A stretch of DNA of 64,000 nucleotides. Origin: Hyperoplus lanceolatus. Lineage: Eukaryota > Chordata > Actinopteri > Uranoscopiformes > Ammodytidae. Of this stretch, positions 27,506 through 40,100 are shown in pieces (position 1 is the stretch's first letter; every line of letters starts with the position of its first letter). The notes below the pieces were generated by a model, which was not told where the DNA came from, ran no database searches, and worked only from the letters and a program-made list of their open reading frames with translations. Both the position numbers and the translations under genes were made by a program. The stretch covers positions 14,279,001 through 14,343,000 of the forward strand of contig CM049398.1 in assembly GCA_026929865.2 (NCBI GenBank), in the 5' to 3' direction.

Positions 27506-30500
27506 ACATGCTTTTTTGCAATGTGTTTCAATGTGTGGATTTGACACTCTTCTGGGCTCTAAATGAGTTGAATCAGGAACTCTGATTGCCAGAAAAAGGT
27601 CATGACTCAAAGTGCTGATGGGGAATATATTTAGAACTTTTCAATTTAATGACAGTTTCTTTGGTCTTTGGTGCACCTGAAATAAATGTCTTAAACTTCT
27701 GCTAACAAACGACACACTTAGTTAGCCACTTGCTCATCTTCTAATTAAAAAGTGTCAAGAAGGTGAGCGACAATGTGAAATAGTTGATCCCCTAAAATGT
27801 CAGCTATGTTTATGCACATCAAGCTGTTTTATAAGTGGTTATTGTACAGTTTGCTTTTGCCTAGCTCATCATGCTAATTTTGCTCAAAATGAGAACATGA
27901 TTTGTGTTGCCTCCTCAAAAAAGAGAAATATATTTTTTACTTTGTACAAATCATTGTATGTGTATAGCCAAAGCCTGTAATGTCTTATTCCTCTGTGCCA
28001 TAGAGCTCCAATGTTGTCCTTAAACTATTAAAAACAAATTTGATGTGTTGATGAGCTGCATTGTTCCGCTGTTGTTGGGTGACACGTTCCTTCATTAAGT
28101 AAGTAAGTAAGTAAGTAAGTAAAGTTTATTTATATAGCGCCTCTCGCAGACCAGGGTCACAAAGCGCTTCACATTAAAAAAAAAAAAACACAATAAAATA
28201 CAATAAAACGACACATATACAGAGTCTGTTACAAAGAAGAGTTTCCTAAGAACGTGCAATATAATACTATACAATATAATACAGAGTACATAGACATGGA
28301 TCTAGAAGGCCATGAACACAGAGTTTATTTTGAGTCGATACTGCAAACACCACCTTGCTGTTGTAAATACTATTGCCCCAAATGCGTGTGTTAATCCACA
28401 ACTAAAAATAGTCCCCTGCACTAACACAATCTTCCCCTGTTTTACTATGACGTTTGCTATTATTTTATTATTAAGTTATTTTATTGAGAGACTGACTAAC
28501 CCACTGTGGTTTTGGTCAGTTCCTTGGATTTGTTGATAATAAAGAAATATTAAATGTTAACAGCCGTATCCTTTAATATTTAAACCTGCATTCACATATT
28601 TCTCTGGTCACTTGGGGGCAGTGCAACAAGCTGTGAACACAACAGTGCACTGTTGTTCCAATGCTGTGCAGAGCTGAAGGAAAACAGAGTTCTCTGACTC
28701 ACATTACACAGTCACTTGATCCATTGAACTTTAAATAACAAGGTCTATGTCTTCAGTACCTGATCACGCAACTCAACAGGTAAGATGACAAGTAGGTGCA
28801 CGTCTTAGGTATGCTCACTGCGGACAAACAAGCCTGAGGTTTTGGTCTTCATGTAAATTTCCGTCGCAATAAAGACAGCTAAAAATATATAGAATTCCTC
28901 CAAAAGGGAGAATAATCCTATTCTGGCTGAACGGCTCCAGTATTCTTCTGTATATCTGCAGTTGAAATCCTCTCATGTTTTTTTGTTCTGGACTTTTGGG
29001 ACTCGATTATCAGAGTGTGCATCATTTACACCTGGATGAGTATGAAAAACCACAAGAATTTCTCTGAGAAGAGCTGGCCACCCATGAGAAAAGTATTATG
29101 TGTTGTATATGCCACAGCATCTCAGAATCCCTAAAAGCATCAACAAATTCACCCTGCAAGTTAAGTTAAATCGAGTTTAATGCTCTGGGAGAGAAAAAAC
29201 CCATAACCCATTATTTCCCTCCTTCTCACAATTATGGCAACTTCTATTCAGGATCATTTCATTTACCTGCATTAGGATATTCCATTGTTGTGTTATGCAT
29301 AAATTGCCTGAAAAGTGGAAAATGCCAGCATCACCTTGCCCCACTTCATCTTAACTTATTTGTCAAGCTGTCCATCAGCCTTTCAGCAGGGTCCTACTGG
29401 TTAATGATTGATGCGGCATCTCTCAATGTGATGGATGAATCTCCTGCTGCATGATGGGACAGGGGTGAGTCACCCTACCCCTGCTCCCCCTCCCCCACCG
29501 CTCACAACTGTTCTCCATGTAGGGGAGACACACGCCTTGTGTCCATCCATGGAGGAACAAAGGCACATTCAATTTAGGCCCCATCAATAATGTACAGCTG
29601 AGGAGGCCTTTTGCTATAGGAGTCCTGTAAAAGCAGGGGCGTTGTGGTGGTGCAGCAATGATTGTTGACTGGTTTATAATCTCCGGTCTATTATCGGCAC
29701 ACTGAATCATATATGGTATCATCATTTTATTTATTGTTGATGTGGAAGCGTCACTGTGATGTCTGAGAGTCCTCTTGAGATGCTTTGTTTCTCTGGAGAC
29801 TGCAGTGCGCTAGAGAATATATCAAGAGCAAGATAAAACAGAATGCCACAGTTTTTGATTTATCACCCATGTCACATATTTGCACACACTGTCTATACAA
29901 AAAGAGGACACACTTTAGCATTAAGTAGAAGATGGACTTTGTATACAATCTGACATTTTGAGAGTGTCTTTTTTAATATATACTGTATATAAAACTTTAA
30001 AAGTCAAAGAAAGATTAGAGAGACAGGAAGGGATTATAAAGGAGGAATGGACATGGAAAATGCAGCAAACTTTAAACTATTGAAATACGTTATAAAACAA
30101 GCACAGAAACACAGAGCTATGAAGTATTAGACAAAAGGAGATACAAACTTTTCATAGAGTTAAGGAGCATAAAAGCATTACCAACTTCTATTTTTATCCA
30201 AGACTTTTGGATGACCCAAAATACCCTATCATGTGATGGTCTCAGGTTATACACAATGTCTAAATGACATTTTTTTTTTCAAGACCAGGGTTAAAGCTTG
30301 GGGACACACTCTACACAAAATTTTAAAAAAGGAACAGAGCCAATGATGCACTGCTTGGGGCAGTGCATGGCTCTGTTTTGTACTTGTTATTAATCTTCTT
30401 TTCCACAAACATTCAGTCCAAAGTAACACAAACAGAAAGTTTTAATATTAAATATCCCAGTTTGGGAATGAGCGTCACCATCTTTTGAATCATTAATATT

Positions 30501-31230
30501 AGTGTCATATGTGATGGGAATCCATAATGCAAATGGTTGATATATTTCATTCTGAATAATCCTGAATCATGGCGGTGAAGCTTCCTCCTTTGGGTACCAT
30601 CAATGTCTAAACCCAAATTTCATGACAATCCATCCATTATTTGTCTGAAACAAAACAGAGGACCGACCAACCCACTTTTCCATTCCTGGGGCTCTATCAC
30701 TAGTGTGGCGCAAAAAGGAAAACAACATTATGACCTTGGTCCAAACCGTCTGGCATTTGTGACAATCATATTATACAGTATTGGAGCTCACATTTGTCAG
30801 TATTAAGCCAGGACATTCAACTTTGAAGGTCATGAAGACATTAGAGGAGATTTTCAACTGTGTCTCCGTCACTTTGATCAGAATATACGGCTGTATCTTC
30901 TGTGTCAGCGTAGAAGGTGAGCTTATGTATTTGAGTCAAGTGGCCCAAGGGTAACACATTACAGGAAATCCACATCCACAGAAACGTCCTGAAGGGGAAC
31001 CCCACAGGGCCTTTTTAACAGAAAAAGATCTACCTTTTCCAGAATCGACAGGAAAAAGTCAAAGTGTTTTAAAGGTGTTTCATGGCAGCACAGTGTTTGG
31101 GACTGTCAGAGAGAATCACATGATCAGTAGCGTCAAAAGCATGCAGCAGAAAGGTCTAAATAGATGTTTTCCTTCTGTCTGTGGTTGATGGACAGCCATT
31201 TATTCTGTCATAATAGTGGGGTTAACAACC
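27506..31230. other. Intergenic stretch, no gene seen
   Basis: The only recognisable item is the retroelement 3'-tail-like piece at 28092-28175. The rest is unassigned. The longest open frames (about 100 codons) have no homology I recognise and no splice or poly(A) context. Confidence 0.35.
28092..28175. repeat. Retroelement 3'-tail-like repeat with AAGT tandem repeat
   Basis: About six AAGT units at 28095-28121 run into AAGTTTATTTATATAGCGCC, followed by a phrase about a GGGTCACAAAGCGCTTCAC block and an A13 run. The same TTATATAGCGCC/CACAAAGCGCTT theme appears near 49355-49400 and is a common end of fish LINE or SINE copies. The parent element is not identified. Confidence 0.5.
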
Positions 31231-32334
31231 CAGGGTTTTTCCTGCATTCAAAAAATGTTGGCGCCCGCCAAAGGAATTTTAGCGCCCCCCAAAGGAAAAT
31301 CCTCAGCGCCAAAGTGTTTTTTTTTTTATTATATAGATAAATAAATAAAAATCTACTTAAAAAGGCTCCAAATGTGTTTCCATTTCCGCGCCATTCCAGT
31401 CATATTACTTGCAATCTCAGTTGTAAAAAAAGACATCAGGTCGGGGATAATCGTTATTAAACTATCATTGTTCCGCTCGCCGGGGCATGCAGGCTTATAA
31501 ATGCAGCAAACCCTTTCAGCCGTGAGCTCTGCTCGGCCCCTCCCTCACCTGATAGTTTCGCTAACGGCTAGTCCAGAGAGTACGAGGGAGATGTTGCGCA
31601 TTGCCGGGTGTTTTGAAAAACTTTTAGATGACGAGAATAAAGGTAAAACTAATTGTGTTGTCTGAAAACACTTCAGACTCACAACAAACTAAAATAATGT
31701 GCAAGATTTGTCACGCGCGGACACGCGAGTAACATGACATACGCGACAGAGAGAGAGAAAGAAAAGTGATAGGCTATACGACCTGATCTGCACCTTTAAA
31801 CATCCCGACCAATTTGTTTATTCACTTTAAGTCGAGTCATAGTGGTCTATGACCAAGCAATCAATGTATAAAAACACAGGAAGTTTAAAGCTCCTGACTC
31901 CTGCCACCACAACTGTCAACACTACAATGCAACTGCCTATCCAGCCAGCTCCATGACATAAATAAATCATGCCCTTACATTCAATGCTAGCAAAAGACGT
32001 GCCCTATCAACACCATTTACAACTGGTTATTTTTATTTTGACATATTTTTATTAAATTATTAAAAATATGTTTCACTTATTTAGCCTATTTCTATTCTCC
32101 CTGTTTTCAGTTCAATTAGGCCTTTGTTTATTTATTTATTTATTATTCTTTCGGACAATTCCACACAATACACAATTTTCTCTTGAAAATATTCATACAT
32201 CATACTTTGTGTTGTCCGAAGGGGAGACGGAAGAAGCCAAAGGCTTATCAGGTACCGCCCCCATTTTCATCAAATTCGAATTCAGATACACAGTTACTGT
32301 TACAGAAAATAAAAATAAAACAAAAAACATTTTT

Positions 32335-32440
32335 TTTTATATATAGCTATATATATATATATACATACATACATATATACACATATATATATATACACAT
32401 ATATACACATACATACACATACATTTTTTTTTTTTTTTTA
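32335..32440. repeat. TA/CA-rich simple repeat and T run
   Basis: Alternating TATA, CATA and CACA units at 32338-32424 run into about 16 T at 32425-32440. The T run may be the reverse complement of the minus-strand LINE's tail. Confidence 0.8.
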
Positions 32441-34560
32441 AGAATCTGCAGTCCAATACACAATCAATTTTAATGTAATTGCTTCAGCTTTTAAGATCAG
32501 TTCAGCACAGTTCAGTTTCTCTGTGACAATGCCAAGTGTATAAAGTGTGAAGTGGCCTTGTTTTTGGCCTGTTCCAATTCTTAACTGGTAGTCAAAACAC
32601 TTCTGCAAAAGTATTCAAAAACAAGTCTGACAGCTGGCCTGTATTATTCTTTACAATATTGATATGTAAGTGACATTGACATTGTGCTCAGGTTATTAGT
32701 CTGTAATTTTCAATAATTTTTGAAACATAATTTGCTTTGAAATTGCGCAAACTGCAACTCCCTGTGACAACTTCATCAAGTCCATTCCACAGCTTAATAC
32801 CCTTTATAGAAATCGAAAAGGATTTAAGTGTGGTCCGTATATTTTTCTCAGTGAATTTATCTTTTCTTCTTAAATCATGCAAAACTTCTCTGTCTTCAAA
32901 CATTACTTGTAAACTGTTTGGAAGGCTTTTTTTGAAGCCTTGTAAATAATTTGTACTGTGTGGTAATTTACCACATCACGTAATTTGAGAATTCTACCTT
33001 CAATAAAAAAGTTATTAGTGTGTGCCCTGTAATTGGCTTGGTAAATAATTCGTATTGCTTTCTTTTGAAGAATCTCCAACGGGTGCAATGTACCTTTGTA
33101 AGTGTTTCCCCATATTTCAGCACAGTAATGCAGATGTGGGGAAACTAAACTCCAGTATAATACAAGTAAGGCCTTTTGATTGAAACAATGTTGTGCTTTC
33201 CAAAGTATAGAAATACTCCTGGCTATTTTGCCCCTGAGATGGCTAACTTGTGGTTTCCAGCTTAATTTATCGTCAATTATTACCCCTAGGACTTTGTGTT
33301 GCTTGACCCTTTGAATTTCAATCCCATTTACCTTGATTTTTACAGCGACATCTGATGCTCTCCTGCCAAACATCATGAATTTAGTTTTTTCTAAATTTAG
33401 TGATAACTTATTTCGGTTTAACCACTCATGTAACTTAGTCAATTCAATGTTTACGATCTCAACCATATTATTCAGATCTTTCCCCGAATAGAAGATGTTT
33501 GTGTCGTCAGCAAATAAAATTAACCTTAAGACTTTTGACACTTTACATATGTCATTTATATAAAGCAGGAATAATTTCGGCCCCAAGATTGACCCCTGAG
33601 GGACCCCACAAACAATATCTAAGCATGTCGATGTGAACTCCCCTAATTTCACAAATTGTTTCCTGTCATGTAAATAACTTCTGACCCAGTCATGTGCCAA
33701 ACCTCGAATGCCATAATTCTCCAGTTTATTAAGAAGGATGTCATGATTAATAGTGTCGAATGCTTTTTTGAGGTCTAAGAAAATTCCTATAGAGTACAAT
33801 TTGTGATCAATAGCATTACTAATAATTTCTACCGATTCAGCCAAGGCCAGTGCGGTGGAATGATTCTTTCTAAAGCCGAATTGACTGTCATACAGAAGTT
33901 GATGTTTAGTAATGAATTCATCAAGTCTATTGCTGAATAACTTTTCCAGAATTTTAGAAAATTGTGTTAAAAGTGAGACTGGTCTATAATTAGTAAATGA
34001 ATGTTCATCACCATTCTTATGTAATGGTATAACCTTTGCTACTTTCATGTTAGAAGGAAAAATGCCTGTTTGAAAAGATAGGTTAAAAAGGTGTTAACGG
34101 TTTAATAATAGTATCTTGCACTGATTTGATTACTTTCATGTGAAACCCTAGCGCGTCTCTAGAGGTCTTTGTTTTCATTCCAAGCAATATCTCCCTTATC
34201 TCGTTGGCCTCGACTGGCTTCAAAAACAAGGAGTGTTGAAGAGACGCTTCGTTTTCACTAGACTCCCTACACTCTTCCCACAGATCCCTTTTGCTAAATT
34301 AGGTCCAATATTAACAAAAAATTCATTTAGTTTATTTACCGCAGTGTTCATGCATTCAAACTTAACGTTATTTTCATGGAAATACTGAGGATAATTATGT
34401 ATTCTGCTGTCATTTCTTAACACTGTATTTACTATGTCCCACAATTTTTTGGGTTGATTTGCATTTGTTTCTAACAACTTACCATAATATTTCTTTTTAC
34501 AGTCTCTGATAATGTTATTTAGCTTGTTACGATAGATAAAGTCCAAAGTCATGGTGTTTT
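32441..34560 (-). mobile_element. 5'-truncated non-LTR retrotransposon (jockey/CR1-like), minus strand
   Basis: A minus-strand LINE spans roughly 34560 down to 32441. It starts within the linker between endonuclease and reverse transcriptase, so the endonuclease and any ORF1 are missing. That truncation is typical of incomplete reverse transcription. It lies inside the composite DNA element at 31231-35002. The boundaries are approximate. Confidence 0.8.
32688..34552 (-). pseudogene. LINE reverse transcriptase remnant, disrupted
   Basis: Three minus-strand pieces make up the ORF2 remnant. Piece one (34552-34220) is the pre-RT linker (CKKKYYGKLLETN, NEFFVNIGPNLA). Piece two (34048-32903, 381 codons) is the reverse transcriptase, with NYRPVSLLTQFSKILEK, FGFRKNHSTALAL, DLKKAFDTINHDIL, CGVPQGSILGP, the catalytic FADD at about 33504-33515 and a C-terminal region typical of jockey/CR1-group elements. 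Piece three (32903-32688) is the extreme C-terminus (IRTTLKSFSISIKGIKLWNG). Frame changes lie near 34220-34260, between about 34050 and 34220, and near 32905-32940. It belongs to a clearly different family from the L2 element at 11.4-15.6 kb. It is not functional. Confidence 0.88.
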
Positions 34561-36910
34561 TAGAAAAAAACCTTGTTAAAAGTAAAATAAATGCATAATG
34601 TTCTTAAATCAATGATTAACTGTCTTTAATAATCGTGATAACACAATGTGATTACTCAAAATAATCATGATTATGATTTTTTCATAATCGAGCAGCCCTA
34701 CCTTCTTCCATGGTTTAGATCAATTAGAAACAATTAAAGTATTAAACAGGTAGGCCTAGTCATTATTAGTATGTTGACTTCATATCTACAGGTTGTTTAT
34801 TGTGATTTCATAAGCGTCAGTGAGCTCCATGGTAACGCATTGACTGAAATGCTCTTGAGCTGGACAGAAACTCCCCTCTCCCAACCCAACACCCCTCTTA
34901 AAATACACAAACCGTTTGCCTTTACTGTCGCGACCCCAAAAAAAGTCGGTCGCGTAGCCTACTGACCCCCCAAAGGCCCATTCTGAGCCAGGAAAAACCC
35001 TGCAACCATACTGAAACTAAGCACCACAAAAATGTTTTATCCATGAATGCAATCAGCTGATTAGAAATTACCTTTTAAGTCACTTAATGAGGTTGACTGC
35101 CCTGACTCCCTAAATACTGGATGAAGTGCTTAACATTGGTCGATTATGTGTGTATTGACGTGGAATAAACCTTTTGTCAGGCATCAATCAAGGTGGCCAA
35201 AATTAGCTTGACACTTGGTTCGTCAATCCATCACTTCTTTCCACATATTTCCTGCATCGCTATATATCAAAAGCCATATAAAACCCTTTTAGATATCGCC
35301 AGTTAGGGTTAAGCTGCTGTCACACCTGTTCACATATAGGAATCTCTGACCCATCAAGCCTTTACATTTACCTGACACCAATTTGGTTCACAAGGGGCAA
35401 GGAGACACGCAGCGCTTTACACAAACAACTGCATCCCCTTGCACAATACAAATGCCCTTCGACACCACTGACTGAGATGGGCAGCTTTTCCCCCAATCCA
35501 TCTGTGGCCACTAGGGAGCCTGCAGGGATCATGGTTCATAATTCATGGCAGGAGCCAGACATCCAACCAGAGAGACAACCCCAGGCAGGAGGGGCCAGGG
35601 GGCCGTTTTCATTATGCATTGAATTTCTGACTCCAAGACACAGAAAGCAAAAACAATGGATGCACGTGCTTTTTTTAGATCTGTATATGTGGCTTATTAG
35701 CTTAGTCAGAAGTTTACACACAGTAGCACTCTGTAGACTTGCAGGATATATAAAATATACAGTACAGGTAATTGCATACATTCCAATGTGAAGCAGACTT
35801 GTGTTTGCATAGGTCAGTGATTAAGCTGGATGAGCTAGGGAACTCCCGGGATGTAAAGAAGTGACAAACATATACTGCACTAAAGGTTTCGATAAATCCC
35901 CTTTGTAAATCAAGACTCCCACTTCTCAGTTAAATCCTGCTGAGCTGCATTCTCAAGTGTTGAGAGAGATGAGAAATGCAAATAAGAGGTTGAAGCCAGC
36001 AAGTCTCCATTTTCACATAAGCCATGTTTCAGGGGATGTTATTATCGTCTCAGCTCACATGTAGTCTCTAAAGTCCCTTGCGTTAACACAGCAATTGTTT
36101 TAGTTGCTGAGATGTAGTAAAGACAAATTTCCACTACAATGGACAAAATAGTTGTATTGAATTGAATCCCTTTCCATACCATTGTGGTGCAATGGTATGG
36201 AAAGGGAGGTCCAGATCCAACAAGAACCTGATGTGTACAGACAAAGTAATAGGTCTCTTTTCGGTTTATTTATTAATTTATTGTCGTTTCCATGTCAAAA
36301 GTAGGGAAGGGCGCCATAAAAAGCAAACTATGCTTTACTTATTTTTGTCACCATTTCGTGTGGGTATCGAGCGATCCAAAAGTGTCCCAAGAGGGTGGAG
36401 CTACACGCTGCAATCTCTTGATTTGTCGACAGTCGTCGTCTCCGAGCTAAATTGCCATGTGTAATCACCTTGCCAAAAGTGAAGAAATGTGATTTGAGAA
36501 AACTGTTGGCGCACAGCTTTTCGTTTAGCGAGTGATCACATTTCAGTTATTGTGTGTTAAGAAACTCAGATTTGCTTTGTTTCAGGTGTGTACAGAACAC
36601 CAGCTAAGCCGACCTCAGAACTTCAAGATAGCAAGAGTCATGCCTGCTGGTGTGTCCTTGAAAAAAACTGACACTGCTAGCTTTCAAGGTGCCAATCTGG
36701 TGTTCACTTTGGATTCTGACCTCCATGTGTGTAAAATGCAAGCATTCTATAGGACTAATGAAATATCACATCATTTTTACGATACTTTGAATAATTTAAT
36801 GTAATGTTTAGCTGCTTGTTTCCGGTTGGCATTTCCTCCAAGCGTTCATTTGATCGATTGATTTATTATAATGCATCTGGTGATTTCCTGGGTTTGTCAT
36901 ACTATATTAA

Positions 36911-37185
36911 AGGCCTACTTCTACTACTGTGACATCACAGAAAGAGAAATATAGGGTTAAAAAAACTTACTTTGTAAATATTACTGTGATGTCTTTTACT
37001 GTGACATCACAGTAATATTTACAAAGTACGTTTTTCACGAGAAAGAGAAATATAGGGTTAAAAAAACACTCTTTCTGCCTTTTCTCAGGCTAGGATGAAC
37101 CGATTTTAATTTTTTTTGCACATTTATACTACATAGGATCTCAGAATTCAATACACCTTCATATTCAAACCGGTGAAGTAGGCCT
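36911..37185. mobile_element. TTAA-flanked inverted-repeat element (MITE)
   Basis: This 275-bp element lies between TTAA at 36907-36910 and TTAA at 37186-37189. It begins AGGCCTACTTC and ends with the exact reverse complement GAAGTAGGCCT. Inside, a GAAAGAGAAATATAGGG-type phrase occurs twice (near 36940 and 37040), and a TACTGTGATGTC palindrome around 36978-37028 forms a second hairpin. It is non-coding. It has the same target preference as the elements at 3979 and 55437 but a different terminal sequence. Confidence 0.82.
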
Positions 37186-40100
37186 TTAAGAAAGACAAAC
37201 ACATTTAAGCTGTTAAAGTATTTAGTCCATTATCGAGAACAATGCGGTTAAAACCGTCAGACATAATAACATCAAAACATATTTCCATTATAGATTGACA
37301 AAGTAGGAAGGTTTGCTTGTCCAGCAATAACCCACTCCATAACTCTCTCACACATTAAAATATTTGATTCCAACCTTTAGTCGAGCAGAATGATGAATTG
37401 CATTTTGTGCTCGTCATTTGTCACTTCTGCCTTCATCAGCGTTTTTTCTTAAAAACACTCCCATTTTTCTCTCTGATAGAGTGTGAAAGAGTGCAAACAT
37501 TTAATGACTTCCCTTGTTCTTTTCCTCACTCCACCTGCAGCATCTGTCTCCTTCAGTCTCAGCCCGTTGGTCTCTTTCTCTTTAGTTTTGTATATTTTCT
37601 TTTTAGTTTTAGACTTTGAAATAACAATGCATTCTAGTAGTGATACAGCCTCGCCCTCTCTTTGTTGTTTTCCTCTTCTATTGAAAAGAACAGCCAGCTG
37701 ATTGGGCAATGTATGCTACTTCTCAACCCCCTGCATACTGCATATGTGTGTTTTTATACACACATCCATATGCATGTTTGTATAATTAGGGAATACAACT
37801 GCAATGGTTTTTATTCTTTTCATCTTCATTATTAGATGTAGGTGTCTGCTCCTTTGGGTGCACGTGCATAGGATTTTGCAAAAGCACTCGGAGTGCATCG
37901 AACATGTCTTTGAAGTCCTTGTTAACTTCACGTAGGGAAATGGTGGCATGCATTTTGTGGTGTATGTAAACGCGTATAGCAGGGGCACTTGCAAAGATTT
38001 CTATTTCTTCTTTTTTTGTAATGGCACCAGCAGTTAAAACAACAGGATACAAAGAACAGAGACGTTACGTTTTGTGCGTCAGAGCTACTTGAAACCCACA
38101 CAATGTGACAAAGTGCCCTGGCTTTGCAACAATATGTCCCCATGATAAATGCATTGTCAGTGTATGAAAACACTTGAATTCATTAATACCAACAGCACTC
38201 ACACTGATGTACTGATTACAGCAGAACTGTTTGAAACCACATCTAACTTCTACTGCACCACATAGTTTTCCCCACAAAATGTCCATCACTTGCTGCCATT
38301 TCATTCATAAATAATCACTTCCTCGTTTTACTACAGCTGTAATGCATAGCTTGCCAACAACACTTATCATAAAATCTATATACTGTCAGGATGCCTGTTA
38401 TGTAAACTACTGCAGAAGAGAGGCACTCTTCTGGTTAGCGGTCCAGAAAGTAATCTATGAGCACCATATGTATTAGATGAAATGTTATAAAATAGCATTT
38501 TGGAAGTATTGTTTCTATTTTCAAAACAAAACTTGACTAATGCATCCTACATCAATTTCCGGTGTCATTTTCTTATTCCATTCTTGCTCAATATGCACTA
38601 AACTTAATAAACAATCTCCCTAGCGCATGTTTGTATGAGAACTGTTTTTGATCTCTATCCGGAGGCAAAGAAATTAAGTATGCTCTTCACTAGCTCCCAT
38701 TCTTTACCCTTTTTAAAATGCTGAAATAGTACACAGTCCCTGTGGGACTCTGAGGAGGGAACCCAAAACACAGCAGCTCCAGTGCACAGAGAGCGGCTCC
38801 CATGACACATTTGGACTGAAGAAGGGGATTTATCCTGTTTTGGGGGAAGCAAGATCTGAGCATCTGCTCTCCAGCTCGGTACTGTGAGTGCTGGAGGCAA
38901 GGCACATCACCGCCGTTTGATTAAAGATTTATACCCTTTCAGAGATGTTTTCTCTCATTTTTAGCAAACCTTATCTCCTGTGTTTTGCTGAGAGCTGTTT
39001 AAGGAGAGAGTGGCTCCTGTCACCATTGTTTTGCTTGTTTCTAGACTCCATGAAAAAACAGAGTTGTGTTTTTTCTTAAATAATTGTATTCAGTTTTGTC
39101 GAGATATTAATGTTGAGATAAATAATGTAATGGGGCAATGTTTAAGGTATTTACATATTTTCTCAAAAACAGAGCAACATCATTATTTTGGAAAAGTTAT
39201 TTTGCAGATTTGGATTATCTCCAGTTGACGCCTGAGTGGACTGGAGTTGAACTCCATTCACTCCCTATTCTAAACAAATGTTTAAAAGCCTTCGTTCAGC
39301 AGATTTGCATTTGAAATGGGGATGTCTCTGCACTGTCTGTAAATGTTGAATCACTATTGTAGCTGTTCTACTTGTGGATTTTTTTCTTCCCTCAAATTCT
39401 GCCAGTAAATATAAACCTTTAATCAAGCCATAGCCTATGTGAAAAACATTCTAAAGCCCAACATTATATATTCTGGGAAATGGCAGTGCATTTGAAAAAA
39501 AGGAAAATAATGTGAGCCATAAATAGCTAAATTTCCAACAGTGAAAGTACATTTGAGGGTGCACCTCTCATTGCTGGCTCCATCGTGTAGGTAATTCTTC
39601 CGGTTACTGCTGATAACGGACATAAGGCAGGCCACATTCAGATAATTCAGTATAGCTGTTATCCAGTTTAATGGGTAATGGGCAACAATGTGGTAAATGT
39701 CAAGTGTTTAAGAGATAGAAAAAAAGGATTTTTAACTAAACAAGGGTATATAGTTCCCCCGTAGATTACAGCCTGCAATTAACAATGTCCTATTTTGTAA
39801 ATATGGGCACCAACTATAGGTATGAGGGAAGAAGCACCGACAGCAGGGGGTAACTAATTTCCATTAGGAAGGGACCTAGAAATAAATTACACCATAAGTA
39901 CTTTTTAATTACCAGACTCACATTAAATAAGTACAGTGTTCACAGAGAAGTAGCAGACTAAGCCTGAGTGTCACTTTTACAGAGCAGGCATTTTGGCTTT
40001 CAGTAGGAAAAGCACAGATGTTACTATTATCATTAAGAATGGCTCCAATCCATTCATGTGGGACAGAATCTCAGTGAGCCAGCACAATACTAGGAGCCTG

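Larger units (their letters stand above)
31231..35002. mobile_element. Composite DNA transposon with CAGGGTTTTTCCTG ends, carrying a LINE
   Basis: The left end CAGGGTTTTTCCTG (31231-31244) is mirrored, with one extra base inside, by CCAGGAAAAACCCTG at 34988-35002. CAACC flanks both sides (31226-31230 and 35003-35007), a possible 5-bp target duplication. The CAGGG start suggests hAT, but hAT elements normally duplicate 8 bp, so the superfamily stays open. Inside are GCGCCC-rich subterminal segments, a TA/CA repeat, a minus-strand LINE, and a TAATCGTGATTA-type palindromic patch near 34625-34700. No transposase is visible. Confidence 0.65.

Noticed and set aside
36171..36207. Small inverted pair that could be a terminator-like or regulatory hairpin
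   Set aside because: Isolated, short, and without transcription context in an animal genome; probably chance or a small duplication.
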